Positions 1 to 9,226 of a DNA stretch of 64,000 bases are shown here, piece by piece. Numbering within the stretch: position 1 is the stretch's first letter; every line of letters starts with the position of its first letter. Origin of the DNA: Prochlorococcus sp. AG-347-J21 (GTDB taxonomy: Bacteria > Cyanobacteriota > Cyanobacteriia > PCC-6307 > Cyanobiaceae); assembly GCA_003281455.1 (NCBI GenBank), contig QCBX01000008.1, positions 1-64,000 of the forward strand, in the 5' to 3' direction. The position numbers and the translations under genes are program-made. Under the pieces are notes generated by a model that saw nothing but the letters and a program-made list of their open reading frames with translations, ran no database searches and was not told the DNA's origin.

Positions 1-1
1 T

Positions 2-397
2 CAAAATATGAATCAACTCTCTAATTACCAGAATGTATTGAGTGATGTTAAGTGTTCACTTGATAATTTAATAAAGAATGCTGTAAAAAAAAATATATCT
101 GAAAGAAATATAATAGTGGATCCTGGAATTGGTTTTTCAAAGGATATAATTCACAATTTGGAAATCTTGAGAAACTTAGATGTACTTAAAAAATGGAATT
201 TACCAATTTTGATAGGTGCATCTAGGAAGAGATTTATAGGAGAAATTTTGAATGAGAAAAATCCCAAAGAAAGGGATATAGGAACACTTGCAATAAGTTG
301 TCTTTGTTCTCAATTTAATATTGACATTGTGAGAGTTCACAACGTCAAACTAAATTATCAAATCCTGAAAGTAGCTGATAGGATTTATAGAAAATAG
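2..397 (+). CDS. folP: Dihydropteroate synthase, C-terminal part (gene begins before the window)
   Basis: Folate synthesis enzyme that joins 6-hydroxymethyl-dihydropterin diphosphate to p-aminobenzoate. The visible part carries the C-terminal TIM-barrel signatures: a 'DPGIGFSK' strand, 'LIGASRKRF' (the pterin and phosphate binding loop) and the final 'VRVHNV' motif, all typical of DHPS. The reading frame is open to the window edge, so the ATG at position 8 is internal and the true start lies upstream. It converges on chlH, with 8 bases between the two stop codons. Family assignment is firm; the N-terminal half cannot be judged. Confidence 0.93.
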   Translation, partial: QNMNQLSNYQNVLSDVKCSLDNLIKNAVKKNISERNIIVDPGIGFSKDIIHNLEILRNLDVLKKWNLPILIGASRKRFIGEILNEKNPKERDIGTLAISCLCSQFNIDIVRVHNVKLNYQILKVADRIYRK

Positions 398-405
398 CAA
401 ATTTA

Positions 406-3400
406 TTATTCTTTAACTCCTTCTATTTTATCCTCTACCTCTTGGTATAGTTCTTTCAACTGTTCTATATTCTCATCTGAAGTTTCCCAATACCCCCTAC
501 CATTGACTTCTAGCAAAGTTCCAACAATTCTTCTGAAACTATTAGGATTAAGATCCATTAATCTTTTCCTCATCTCTTCGTCATTTATAAATGTTTCATT
601 AGTTTCTTCATATACAAAATTATCTACTTGGCCGCTTGTGGCACTCCAACCGAGAGTGTAATTAAGTCTGTTAGAAAGCTCTCTAACTCCTTCGTAGCCG
701 GATTTGAGCATACCTTCATACCACTTAGGATTTAAAAGTTTTGTTCTTGAGTCTAATCTGATAGTTTCTCCAAGTGTTCTAACTTGAGCATTAGAAGTGG
801 TTGTATCTGCTATGTAGCTACTTGGTTCTTTTCCATCATCTCTTAATGTCTTGATCAATTTTGTTGGATCCGAATCAAAATAATGACTAACATCTGTTAA
901 TGAAATCTCTGAAGAATCAAGGTTTTGAAATGTAACATCTGCTGTTTTCATTACTGACTCAAATACCTCTCTTTTTTGATTCATCTCTCCTGGATTATCA
1001 GCATTAAAAGCATATGTTTTTCGTGATAAATACATTTCTTGTAATTCATTTTCTTCCTCCCATGTTGAATTTTCTACGGCTAAATTAACATTTGAACTGT
1101 AACTTCCACTTGCATTAGAGAATACTCTCGCTGAAGCTTCTCTGATAGAAGTTCCTTCTTTTTCTGCTTGTTCAAGTGAATGTTTCCTTACAAAATTAGA
1201 TTCCAATGGTTCATCGGCTTCAGCTGCTAATTTGACTGCCTGATCTATTAATGCCATTTGATTGATAAATAGATCTCTAAATACTCCTGAACAATTAACT
1301 ACTACATCTATTCTTGGCCTACCTAATTCTTCTAAAGGAATTAGTTCTAGTTTGTTAATTCTTCCAACAGAATCTGGTTTTGGTTTTACCCCAACAAACC
1401 ATAAGATTTGTGCAAGTGATTCTCCGTAAGTTTTGATGTTATCAGTACCCCATAAAACACAAGCTATTGTTTCAGGCCAGGTTCCTTGCTCTTCCTTTTG
1501 TCTTTCAATTAATTTGTCAACAACAGACTTTGCTGCAGCTACTGCAGCTGTAGTTGGGATTGATTGAGGATCAAGTGCATGGATATTTTTACCACTGGGC
1601 AAAACACCTGGATTTCTTATTGGATCTCCTCCTGGTCCAGGTAAAACATAATTTCCATCTAGTGCTTTAATGAGGCTATCCATTTCTTTGTCTGCGCAGA
1701 CCTGTTCCAGACAGAAAAGTAAATAATCAAATAATTTATTTAATTCCTTCTGATTAACTTCATTAAATCCATTTAATCTGCAAACTCTTAGCCAAGGGGT
1801 AGGTAGATTTAGACCAAAAACTTTAAGTAAATCGAAAAGTTTGGAAAGAAGTGATTTTTCTAAATAAACTCTGCCATCAACAATTTTTAAAGAGTTGACC
1901 ATCGCAAAAATCGACTCTCTTGCTATCTTTATGATTTTTTCATTTAACTCGACAAATTTAAGATCACCTTTATTATTACCATCATAAATTTGTTCAATAG
2001 TTAGACCAATGGATTCAGCGAGTAATCCAGGAAGAGATCTTAATCCTTCTTGTTCTCTCTCTAAAGATGCAATATTTACAAGTGTTGCAACAGCTTCTTC
2101 TGCTGTTGGAGCTTCTCCAATAGTATGAAGACCGCAAGGTAACAATCTACTTTCAATTTCCATCAACTGTTTATAGACATTACCAACAAATAAATCTCTT
2201 TCATCGATTGATAGTTCTTCTACGTCTTTTGAAGGAAGCTCTACATCTTTGTCAAGGTTGCATTGTTTAGAAGTCTCAACTATTGCATTAACAATTTGAA
2301 TACCCCTGCTATTTTCTCTTAATTGTTGATATGAACCAACGAGCTCACTTAGTTCTTTAAGACCTTTGTAGAGTCCTGCATTTTCCGCTGGAGGAGTCAG
2401 ATAACTAATAGTTGAGGCATATCCTCTTCTCTTCGCAATTGTTGCTTCAGATGGATTATTCGCAGCATAGTAATACAAATTAGGCAATGATCCAATTAGA
2501 GAATCCGGATAGCAAGTTTCACTCATGCCCATCTGCTTCCCAGGCATAAATTCAAGTGAGCCGTGAGTACCAAAATGAAGAACAGCATCAGCACCCCAGA
2601 TTTTTTCTACATACGTATAGTAAGCAGCAAAACCATGATGAGGACTAGCACTTCTTGAATAAAGTAATCTCATGGGGTCACCTTCATAACCGAATGTAGG
2701 TTGAACTCCTATAAAAACATTTCCAAAATGTTTTCCATAGATAAGAAGGTTTTGTCCGTCACTATTAAGGTTCCCAGGAGGTTTACCCCAATTCTCTTCG
2801 AGTCTTTGTGAATATGGCGTGAACTCTTCGTATTCTTTTACTGACATTTTATGAGCAATATTTAACTCTGGAGAGCCATCCATCGCTTCAGGGTTGTTAA
2901 TTACTTTTTCCATTAATTCTTTTGAATTACTTGGAAGTTCATCTATTTGATATCCTTTCGATTTCATTTCAAGAAGTACTCTATAAATTGAACCAAAAAC
3001 ATTCAAGTATGCTGCCGTACCTACATTTCCTTTGTCTGGTGGAAAACTAAATACTGTTATGGCTAATTTTTTATCCTTTCTCTGTTTAACTCTTAAAGTT
3101 GACCATTTGATTGCTCTTTCAGCTATTACATCAACTCGATCTTGGAGGGTATGCGCCTTACCTGTAGCATCGTCACGACCTGAGAGAATAATAGGTTCAA
3201 TAGCACCATCAAGCTCTGGAATTGCAATTTGAAGTGCTACCTGAACAGGGTGTAAACCTAGATCACTATCTTCCCATTCTTTTGTGGTTTGGAAGACTAA
3301 TGGAAGTGCAACCATATAGGGTCTGTTTAACCTTTTTAGGGCTTCAATGGCTTTAGGATGATCTTGTCTCGCTGGCCCACCAACTAGTGCAAAACCTGTT

Positions 3401-4416
3401 AGAGATACAACTCCATCTACTATAGGTTGATCCTTATTTATGGAATCATAATAAAATTCATTAACTGGCTTAGAAAAATCTAGACCCCCACAGAAGATAG
3501 GTAGTACTCTCGCTCCTCTGTATTCCAATTCTTGAATAACAGCAACGTAATGAGCATCATCTCCCGTAACGATATGACTCCTTTGAAGCACTAATCCTAT
3601 TGTTGGAGTTTTGTCATCTTTAGGGTTTATATCTTTCCTATTATTTTCCCAATTTTGATATTCTTTAAGACTTTCAAACATGCAAGGAGCAAGAGGATGC
3701 CAAATTCCTAAATCTGGGAATGTTTCAGGGTCTTGAATTTTGAATTCTTCTATTTGATCTTTGATGATCTCTGATACAGCGTACTTTTCAGAAATCATTA
3801 ACAAGAAGTTTTTTAAGTTCTCAGTGGTACCACCTAACCAGTATTGAAAACTCAGAATAAATGTTCTAGCATCTTGAGCTTTTTCTACTGGTAGATATTT
3901 AAGTATTGAAGGTAATGTATTTAATAACTTCAACATTGAATCTTGGAAACTTGCACCATCAGATTCTTTTTTCTTTTTTATTAAATCTCCTATAATACTT
4001 TTTGATTGACCAAGTTGGGCCATACTAAATGAACCCAGCTTATTTAATCTCATTACCTCTGGCATGGAGGGGAAAACAATTGATGCTTTAAGTTTGTCTT
4101 TAAATGGAGATACTGCATCTACCACTTTTTGAGCAAGGTCTTCAATGAAAATTAGAGAAGCAACGAATATATCTGCATTAGCTATATCTTCTTTAAAATC
4201 TTCAAAATTACTATCATTCCTAAGTTCTTCGATAAGATAGCCGCTTAGGTCTATACCTATTGGCCCATCCATCTGATTTATCGACTTTGCAGCTTCCGTT
4301 AAGGAATTTTGGTATTGTGGCTCAAGGACAACATAAACTGCTTTTATTACAACTTTGTGTTTGTTATCCTCAACAGGAGATACTCTGCGGTTTGCTGAGC
4401 GGACCTGCGTAAACAT
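406..4416 (-). CDS. chlH: Magnesium chelatase large subunit ChlH
   Basis: Porphyrin-binding subunit of magnesium chelatase, which inserts Mg2+ into protoporphyrin IX at the branch to chlorophyll, together with ChlI and ChlD. At 1336 residues it has the usual ChlH length. Seen in the sequence are an N-terminal ChlH-specific domain (about residues 20-180) and then the long CobN/Mg-chelatase domain, with conserved stretches such as '[17 protein letters not shown]', '[19 protein letters not shown]' and '[20 protein letters not shown]'. The gene is divergent from dapB across about 100 bases. A distant paralogue, cobN, lies at 49-52.8 kb; the N-terminus and closer match to chelatase H separate the two. 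Confidence 0.97.
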   Translation of the reverse strand: MFTQVRSANRRVSPVEDNKHKVVIKAVYVVLEPQYQNSLTEAAKSINQMDGPIGIDLSGYLIEELRNDSNFEDFKEDIANADIFVASLIFIEDLAQKVVDAVSPFKDKLKASIVFPSMPEVMRLNKLGSFSMAQLGQSKSIIGDLIKKKKESDGASFQDSMLKLLNTLPSILKYLPVEKAQDARTFILSFQYWLGGTTENLKNFLLMISEKYAVSEIIKDQIEEFKIQDPETFPDLGIWHPLAPCMFESLKEYQNWENNRKDINPKDDKTPTIGLVLQRSHIVTGDDAHYVAVIQELEYRGARVLPIFCGGLDFSKPVNEFYYDSINKDQPIVDGVVSLTGFALVGGPARQDHPKAIEALKRLNRPYMVALPLVFQTTKEWEDSDLGLHPVQVALQIAIPELDGAIEPIILSGRDDATGKAHTLQDRVDVIAERAIKWSTLRVKQRKDKKLAITVFSFPPDKGNVGTAAYLNVFGSIYRVLLEMKSKGYQIDELPSNSKELMEKVINNPEAMDGSPELNIAHKMSVKEYEEFTPYSQRLEENWGKPPGNLNSDGQNLLIYGKHFGNVFIGVQPTFGYEGDPMRLLYSRSASPHHGFAAYYTYVEKIWGADAVLHFGTHGSLEFMPGKQMGMSETCYPDSLIGSLPNLYYYAANNPSEATIAKRRGYASTISYLTPPAENAGLYKGLKELSELVGSYQQLRENSRGIQIVNAIVETSKQCNLDKDVELPSKDVEELSIDERDLFVGNVYKQLMEIESRLLPCGLHTIGEAPTAEEAVATLVNIASLEREQEGLRSLPGLLAESIGLTIEQIYDGNNKGDLKFVELNEKIIKIARESIFAMVNSLKIVDGRVYLEKSLLSKLFDLLKVFGLNLPTPWLRVCRLNGFNEVNQKELNKLFDYLLFCLEQVCADKEMDSLIKALDGNYVLPGPGGDPIRNPGVLPSGKNIHALDPQSIPTTAAVAAAKSVVDKLIERQKEEQGTWPETIACVLWGTDNIKTYGESLAQILWFVGVKPKPDSVGRINKLELIPLEELGRPRIDVVVNCSGVFRDLFINQMALIDQAVKLAAEADEPLESNFVRKHSLEQAEKEGTSIREASARVFSNASGSYSSNVNLAVENSTWEEENELQEMYLSRKTYAFNADNPGEMNQKREVFESVMKTADVTFQNLDSSEISLTDVSHYFDSDPTKLIKTLRDDGKEPSSYIADTTTSNAQVRTLGETIRLDSRTKLLNPKWYEGMLKSGYEGVRELSNRLNYTLGWSATSGQVDNFVYEETNETFINDEEMRKRLMDLNPNSFRRIVGTLLEVNGRGYWETSDENIEQLKELYQEVEDKIEGVKE

Positions 4417-4518
4417 TGATTTTCTTTAAGTATTTCTACCAGACTACGAATGAAAAGACGTTATTGTGTGCAATATAAATAGCGTGTAACAACCTTTAAA
4501 AAAAAAATTTTTAAAAAA

Positions 4519-5367
4519 ATGATTGAAAATTCTAAAAAACCTATACCAGTACTAGTATCCGGAGCTTTAGGCAGAATGGGTAGCGAAGTTGTTAATACTG
4601 TATTAAATTCAACAGAATGTGAACTTGTTGCAGCAATCGACATAAACGAAAAGAACAATGGCTCAAATATTTCTGAATTATTGAAGGTAAAAAATTGTGA
4701 TGTTTTTGTTTCAAATGATTTTGAGGGAACTTTATGTTCTATTAGTCAAAATTATAGAAATGAAAAAACCAAACCTGTGCTGGTTGATTTTACTCATCCT
4801 GATTCTGTATATGAAAATACTAGATCAGCTATTGCATATGGTGTATCACCAGTAGTAGGAACTACAGGTCTAAGCCCTTCGCAAATACAAGATTTGTCTG
4901 TTTTTGCTCAGAAAGCATCGGTTGGTTGTGCAATAATTCCTAATTTTTCAGTAGGTATGGTTCTTCTTCAGCAGGCGGCATCTGTAGCTGCAAGGTTTTA
5001 TGACAATATTGAATTAATAGAGATGCATCATAATCAAAAAGCTGATTCTCCAAGTGGGACGTGTATAAAAACTGCAGAAATGATTGAAGAATATCCAAAG
5101 AAATTTAATCAGAATTTAGTAAAAGAGTCTGAGTCATTGAAAGGTGTACGGGGTGGGCTTAGAGATTCAGGAATTAATATACATTCTGTACGATTACCAG
5201 GATTGCTCGCTCATCAGTTAGTAATTATGGGATCTCCAGGTGAAACTTACACAATTAAGCATGACACTATTGATAGAAAAGCCTATATGCCAGGGGTTTT
5301 ACAGGCTATTAAAAAAATTGGAAATTATGAAACTTTAGTTTACGGACTTGAAAAATTGATTTTTTAA
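4519..5367 (+). CDS. dapB: 4-hydroxy-tetrahydrodipicolinate reductase
   Basis: NAD(P)H-dependent reductase of the diaminopimelate/lysine pathway, cytosolic. The N-terminus has the Rossmann motif '[15 protein letters not shown]'. The middle carries the DapB signature '[14 protein letters not shown]', which holds the catalytic His and Lys, and the C-terminal '[13 protein letters not shown]' and 'MPGVLQA' match the family. Length (282 residues) is normal. The start ATG follows an A-rich leader. The next gene starts one base after its stop, so the two are probably cotranscribed. dapF, which acts later in the same pathway, is at 60 kb. Confidence 0.96.
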   Translation: MIENSKKPIPVLVSGALGRMGSEVVNTVLNSTECELVAAIDINEKNNGSNISELLKVKNCDVFVSNDFEGTLCSISQNYRNEKTKPVLVDFTHPDSVYENTRSAIAYGVSPVVGTTGLSPSQIQDLSVFAQKASVGCAIIPNFSVGMVLLQQAASVAARFYDNIELIEMHHNQKADSPSGTCIKTAEMIEEYPKKFNQNLVKESESLKGVRGGLRDSGINIHSVRLPGLLAHQLVIMGSPGETYTIKHDTIDRKAYMPGVLQAIKKIGNYETLVYGLEKLIF

Positions 5368-5368
5368 A

Positions 5369-6010
5369 ATGTTAATCCCAATTAATTCAAGTCAAATTTC
5401 AAAACTTATTCCTGCAGTTGGTACAGGAAGTCAATTTAAGTACGCTTTAGGGAATCCGAGAAAAATTCTTCAAAGAGTAATAGTTTCTTCAATTGGTGGA
5501 TTTATCACATTAATTATTAGTTCGACTGGAGATCAAACTAATAATTTCTGGTTATTCCTCTGTGTAGGTTTCTTTTTGTATATCATCTGGGGCCCAATTC
5601 TTGAATCAAGTAGAAAAAATTTGCAATTAAGAAAATATAAATTTTTTTCTATTTTTGATGGCTACATATCAGATATCTATAAAACAGAAAAAATTGAAAG
5701 TTCAAGAGAACAATCTAATAGGCAAGGTCGATTAGAAGTTATCGAAAACAAAAGGACTTGGTTAGTACTTGAATTAGAAGATGAAGATGGTTATTTAGAA
5801 AAATTAAGTTTTCCTATGGAAAATAAGCACAGTCAAATTAAGGTGGGTTCGAGTATTAGATGTTTAGTAACATCTGATAACCGTAATTTTGACAGAGATT
5901 TTTATTTGACCGATGCTTGGCTTCCTGAAATTAACTTATGGGTTGGAGAGTACCCTTATTTATTAAGACCAGCATTTGAGGAAATTTGCTATATTTATTT
6001 GAATAGATAG
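5369..6010 (+). CDS. Conserved cyanobacterial membrane-anchored protein of unknown function
   Basis: 213 residues. A hydrophobic hairpin lies near the N-terminus (about residues 36-72, 'IVSSIGGFITLIISS' then 'NNFWLFLCVGFFLYIIWGP'), followed by a soluble domain of about 130 residues rich in beta-prone stretches ('LEVIENKRTWLVLELEDEDG') and a conserved-looking end. It resembles a cyanobacterial family sometimes labelled phosphate ABC transporter permease in annotations, but nothing in the sequence supports a permease: there are only two spans and no ABC-type loop. It starts one base after dapB. Function unknown; real gene by codon use, position and length. Confidence 0.75.
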   Translation: MLIPINSSQISKLIPAVGTGSQFKYALGNPRKILQRVIVSSIGGFITLIISSTGDQTNNFWLFLCVGFFLYIIWGPILESSRKNLQLRKYKFFSIFDGYISDIYKTEKIESSREQSNRQGRLEVIENKRTWLVLELEDEDGYLEKLSFPMENKHSQIKVGSSIRCLVTSDNRNFDRDFYLTDAWLPEINLWVGEYPYLLRPAFEEICYIYLNR

Positions 6011-6029
6011 TTGATGATTATATAATCTG

Positions 6030-7184
6030 ATGAAAAATAAATTCAATTTTAAAATTGTTGGATCAGGTCCCACTGGTTTATTACTTTCAATTGCACTTTC
6101 AAAATTTGATTGCAATATTTTTTTAACAGATTTATTAACAAAAGATAGATTAATTGATAAAGATAAAACTTATGCTATTACTCACTCAACAAGAAAAATC
6201 TTATCTAAATTCAGACTTTGGGAAAAATTAGAACCATTTTTATTTGGCTTTGATACCCTTTCAATTTCAGATAGCGTAACTTCTTCTTTGACCAGCTTAT
6301 CAATTTCTGACTTAGATGATGATATAAGTTCTGCTAAAAATATTGGCTGGGTAGTTAAACACTCCGATCTTATGAACGTATTTTTTCAAGAGATTGATAA
6401 TTATGAAAATATTTTTTTTGTGACGCCACAAAGATTGTTAAGTCAAAAAATATCATTTGATTATCAATTCTTTTCAACAGGCGCAAACTCACTTGATAAG
6501 AAATTGTTAGATTTTTTAAATATAAAAAAATCTTATAGCCAATCTTGTTTAACTTTTAAAGTTTCTCTTAGAGGTCATTGTGAAAAACGAGCTTATGAAA
6601 TTTTTAGAAAAGAAGGCCCACTCGCATTATTGCCTTTAGAAAAAAATTTATATCAAGTAATTTGGACATCTAGTACTTTAAAATCTATTGAAAGATTAAA
6701 TTCTGATAAGAATTTTTTGATGGATAATTTATCAACTATCTTGCCCGATGAATTTAAGTTAGATCAAATAATTGGTGAATTTAATATATTTCCTGTTTCA
6801 TTATCCTTGAATTTACCAGTTCTAAATTTAAAAAAATTTGTTTTTGTAGGTGATGCATTTCATACATTTCATCCTGTGGGTGGTCAAGGTCTAAATAGTT
6901 GTTGGAGAGACGTTAATACTATTTTTGATCTTTTCAATGAAAATATTCCAATTACTAAAATTCATTTGATTTTATTTAAATTTAAGTATCTTTCTAGCAG
7001 GATCCTAGATATTATTTTTACAATTTTTATAACGGACTCTTTGATATCAATTTTTGCAAATAGAAACCTTTTTTTATTACCATTAAGAAGACTTGCATTT
7101 TTACTTTTAAATAATTTTGTCTTTATAAGAAAATTAGTTCTTAACCAAATGACTAAATCTCTCATTTACTCAAGAATTAAATAA
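6030..7184 (+). CDS. FAD-dependent aromatic-ring hydroxylase, UbiH/VisC-like
   Basis: Flavoprotein monooxygenase of the UbiH/COQ6 type. The N-terminal 'FKIVGSGPTGLLLSIAL' is the GxGxxG dinucleotide-binding motif, and the 'FVFVGDAFHTFHPVGGQGLN' segment is the second FAD motif (GDAxH followed by PxxGQGLN). In quinone biosynthesis this family hydroxylates polyprenyl aromatic rings; cyanobacteria make plastoquinone and phylloquinone, so the substrate here is an open question. The last 70 residues are hydrophobic and could associate with the membrane. It sits 20 bases after the preceding gene on the same strand. Confidence 0.85.
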   Translation: MKNKFNFKIVGSGPTGLLLSIALSKFDCNIFLTDLLTKDRLIDKDKTYAITHSTRKILSKFRLWEKLEPFLFGFDTLSISDSVTSSLTSLSISDLDDDISSAKNIGWVVKHSDLMNVFFQEIDNYENIFFVTPQRLLSQKISFDYQFFSTGANSLDKKLLDFLNIKKSYSQSCLTFKVSLRGHCEKRAYEIFRKEGPLALLPLEKNLYQVIWTSSTLKSIERLNSDKNFLMDNLSTILPDEFKLDQIIGEFNIFPVSLSLNLPVLNLKKFVFVGDAFHTFHPVGGQGLNSCWRDVNTIFDLFNENIPITKIHLILFKFKYLSSRILDIIFTIFITDSLISIFANRNLFLLPLRRLAFLLLNNFVFIRKLVLNQMTKSLIYSRIK

Positions 7185-7189
7185 AACTT

Positions 7190-7387
7190 ATGAATAATTT
7201 CCTTTCTAGAGAGATGATAAATTTTTTGTCAGATGAAATAGGTTTAGATGAGTCATCTATAGAACTTGGTCTAAAATTATCTAAAAAAAATAACATTCCA
7301 TTACCAATCTCATTGTGGAGTTATGGATTGCTAACTATTAAAGAACTTGATAAGTTATATTCATTTTTATTTCAAAAAATGGAATAA
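7190..7387 (+). CDS. DUF2949 family small cyanobacterial protein
   Basis: 65 residues, starting five bases after the hydroxylase stop. The pattern 'FLSDEIGLDESSIELGLKLS' followed by 'NIPLPISLWSYGLLTIKELDKLYSFL' fits DUF2949, a short cyanobacterial family with a winged-helix-like helical pattern and no known function. Its tight spacing suggests cotranscription with the hydroxylase and the two DUF genes that follow. Confidence 0.75.
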   Translation: MNNFLSREMINFLSDEIGLDESSIELGLKLSKKNNIPLPISLWSYGLLTIKELDKLYSFLFQKME

Positions 7388-7426
7388 TAATACTGTTATA
7401 ATTGAGTTATATTTTAATCAAGAAAA

Positions 7427-7951
7427 ATTACAGTTTTTACTAAAGGAAATAAGATATCAAGGCAATCTATCGAGAAGCTTGACTTATTATTATTAATCTT
7501 AGAAACAATTGATCTAAATGGTATGCATTCCCTTTATGCAATATCAAAAAGACTTAATTTAAATGAGGTTTTGCCAAATAAAGTTACTATTTGGAAATTG
7601 AGGAATAACAATCCATTGAGAAAATCTTATGTGAATAATAATATTAAACTAGAAGAATTTGATGCATTAATTAAAATCACCGTTGAATTGTCTAGATATT
7701 TGTATCCTTACATAAGAGAAATACTTCAATCTAAAGAAGATCTTGAAAAGAATTTAGTTATTTGGAATGATTTTAATAATAGATTTATCGAGTTGATTAA
7801 AGATAGATTTAATATAGATAGTATGAGAGTAAAAAAGCTTCTAAATCATACTGAGAATGATGAATTTATTATTAAGTCTTTGCTAACTTTATCCCTTTGT
7901 ATTTCAAATCAAGGTTCCCAAAAGTTAAAGAATTTTTTATTCGATTTTTAA
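7427..7951 (+). CDS. DUF3038 family protein, probable non-ATG start
   Basis: The ORF track gives 142 residues from an ATG at 7523, but the same frame stays open upstream to a stop at 7415 and encodes 'EKLDLLLLILETIDLNG', which looks like the conserved opening of cyanobacterial DUF3038 proteins. No ATG, GTG or TTG exists in that extension. Candidates are ATT at 7427 (used here) and ATA at 7454, the latter preceded by a Shine-Dalgarno-like AAAGGAAA. DUF3038 has no known function and is commonly found next to DUF4335, which follows here after one base. The start is uncertain, the gene itself is not. Confidence 0.7.
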   Translation: MTVFTKGNKISRQSIEKLDLLLLILETIDLNGMHSLYAISKRLNLNEVLPNKVTIWKLRNNNPLRKSYVNNNIKLEEFDALIKITVELSRYLYPYIREILQSKEDLEKNLVIWNDFNNRFIELIKDRFNIDSMRVKKLLNHTENDEFIIKSLLTLSLCISNQGSQKLKNFLFDF

Positions 7952-7952
7952 T

Positions 7953-8543
7953 ATGATTCAAAATAAATTATCATTTCATCAATCTTCGGTGAGTCTTGAA
8001 ATAATTGGATTGCCAGATTATTCAAATAATGAAAATAAAGATCAAATTTCAATAATTTCACAATGGAAATTAACCATAATTGATAAACCTCTTATTGAAG
8101 GCAAAATTGAACATTTAGGGCCTATTATGGACGCTTTTTATATTTATTCAAATCTTTTAATTAGTAACGAAATGCCAATATATGAGTCTAAATTAATTGA
8201 TATAAAAACTGACAATCTCAAAATACATAATATTGTTCTGAAAAGCTCTAAACCGAATGTAAAACCATTGACCTTAAAGATTGGTAATGCATTGTTATCT
8301 GATATCATAAATTGTTTTGATCAGTTAAATGAATCATCAAAAGTTAGAAAAATAGAAACTGGTGTATCTAAAAATTTTCCTAAAAAAGTAATATTTTGTT
8401 TTAATAACAAAGTTAAATTTTTCAATTTTATTATTCCGCCTTTTATTGCAATTTTCTCTTTAATTCTATTCTCCTCTACTTTTATTTATTTTTATAATCC
8501 TGTTGAAGATAAAGAAAAAAATATCCTTATAAATCCAAACTAA
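7953..8543 (+). CDS. DUF4335 family protein with C-terminal membrane span
   Basis: 196 residues. The N-terminal part ('SFHQSSVSLEIIGLPDYSN') and the middle beta-rich segment fit DUF4335, which pairs with DUF3038 in cyanobacteria. A single hydrophobic segment near the C-terminus ('FNFIIPPFIAIFSLILFSSTFIYFY', about residues 153-180) would anchor it in a membrane with a short lysine-rich tail. It starts one base after the DUF3038 stop, implying translational linkage. No enzymatic motif is visible and the function is unknown. Confidence 0.7.
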   Translation: MIQNKLSFHQSSVSLEIIGLPDYSNNENKDQISIISQWKLTIIDKPLIEGKIEHLGPIMDAFYIYSNLLISNEMPIYESKLIDIKTDNLKIHNIVLKSSKPNVKPLTLKIGNALLSDIINCFDQLNESSKVRKIETGVSKNFPKKVIFCFNNKVKFFNFIIPPFIAIFSLILFSSTFIYFYNPVEDKEKNILINPN

Positions 8544-8632
8544 AAACCCATTAGCATCCTTAATACAAACACGATAGTATAGGTTAATTTATTTTGTGAA
8601 TAATTACTAATTTATTCTTTGACCTTTGATGT

Positions 8633-9001
8633 ATGTCAGATTTAAAAATACCCAATTTGAATATGAATTCTAATAAGTATATTTTTAAAAAAAAATTAAG
8701 TTTAAGAAGAAAATCTAAGAGAAGACTATTAATTGAATCGGCTTTTATGTTTATTTTGAGTCTTTTTTTAGTTTATATAAATTATTTAATACCCAATAAA
8801 AATTTGCTTCTGCAAAATCTACCTAATAACCTAAATAAATCATTTTTATTAATTATTGATCTTTTTTCAAATCTCTATGAAATATTTTTAGTTCTCTTTA
8901 TCTTTATTTCAACAGTTATTACTTTGGTGTTACTATTTGGAACTTTTTTTAGAATATTTAGGATTGTCAAGAGAAAGACAAGACAAATAAGTTATAAATA
9001 A
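8633..9001 (+). CDS. Small membrane protein, unknown family
   Basis: 122 residues with a lysine/arginine-rich N-terminus ('KKKLSLRRKSKRRLL') followed by two hydrophobic spans (about residues 36-55 and 70-102) and a basic tail. By the positive-inside rule both ends would be cytoplasmic. It lies 89 bases after DUF4335 and converges on a small gene on the other strand, with only two bases between the stops. I do not recognise the family. Confidence 0.6.
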   Translation: MSDLKIPNLNMNSNKYIFKKKLSLRRKSKRRLLIESAFMFILSLFLVYINYLIPNKNLLLQNLPNNLNKSFLLIIDLFSNLYEIFLVLFIFISTVITLVLLFGTFFRIFRIVKRKTRQISYK

Positions 9002-9003
9002 TT

Positions 9004-9165
9004 TCAAATTGGTTGCATTAATCCACCGCTACCTGAATCTGAGTCATCATCATCATTTTCTGTTTCTTCTCCTAATAATGCGTATATGCCAAGTACGATT
9101 GATGACAAAATTATTGATAGGGGTAAAATTGCACTTTGGACTCCAATGTCTATATATTCACCCAT
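9004..9165 (-). CDS. 53-residue single-span protein with acidic C-terminus
   Basis: Not in the ORF track. ATG at 9165 to TGA at 9004. It encodes one membrane span ('SAILPLSIILSSIVLGIYALLG') followed by an acidic and Ser/Gly-rich tail ('EETENDDDDSDSGSGG') that ends in 'LMQPI'. It lies 61 bases downstream of mfd on the same strand. The clear segmentation into span, acidic linker and a defined hydrophobic end argues for a real gene, in the style of the small thylakoid proteins of cyanobacteria. Family and role not recognised. Confidence 0.6.
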   Translation of the reverse strand: MGEYIDIGVQSAILPLSIILSSIVLGIYALLGEETENDDDDSDSGSGGLMQPI

Positions 9166-9226
9166 GAATTTAAAAAAATTTTTTTAAACCTAACCGAAAT
9201 TAAACTATTTTGCGGATTTTATATAA

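Noticed and set aside
3032-3232. 66-codon plus-strand ORF inside chlH
   Set aside because: Lies entirely within chlH on the other strand and has no family features; shadow frame. The same applies to the other opposite-strand ORFs inside mfd, tldD, metH, pheT, uvrC-region genes, ftsH-like and leuS.
5369-6010. Phosphate ABC transporter permease
   Set aside because: Only one hydrophobic hairpin and a soluble domain; no permease features.
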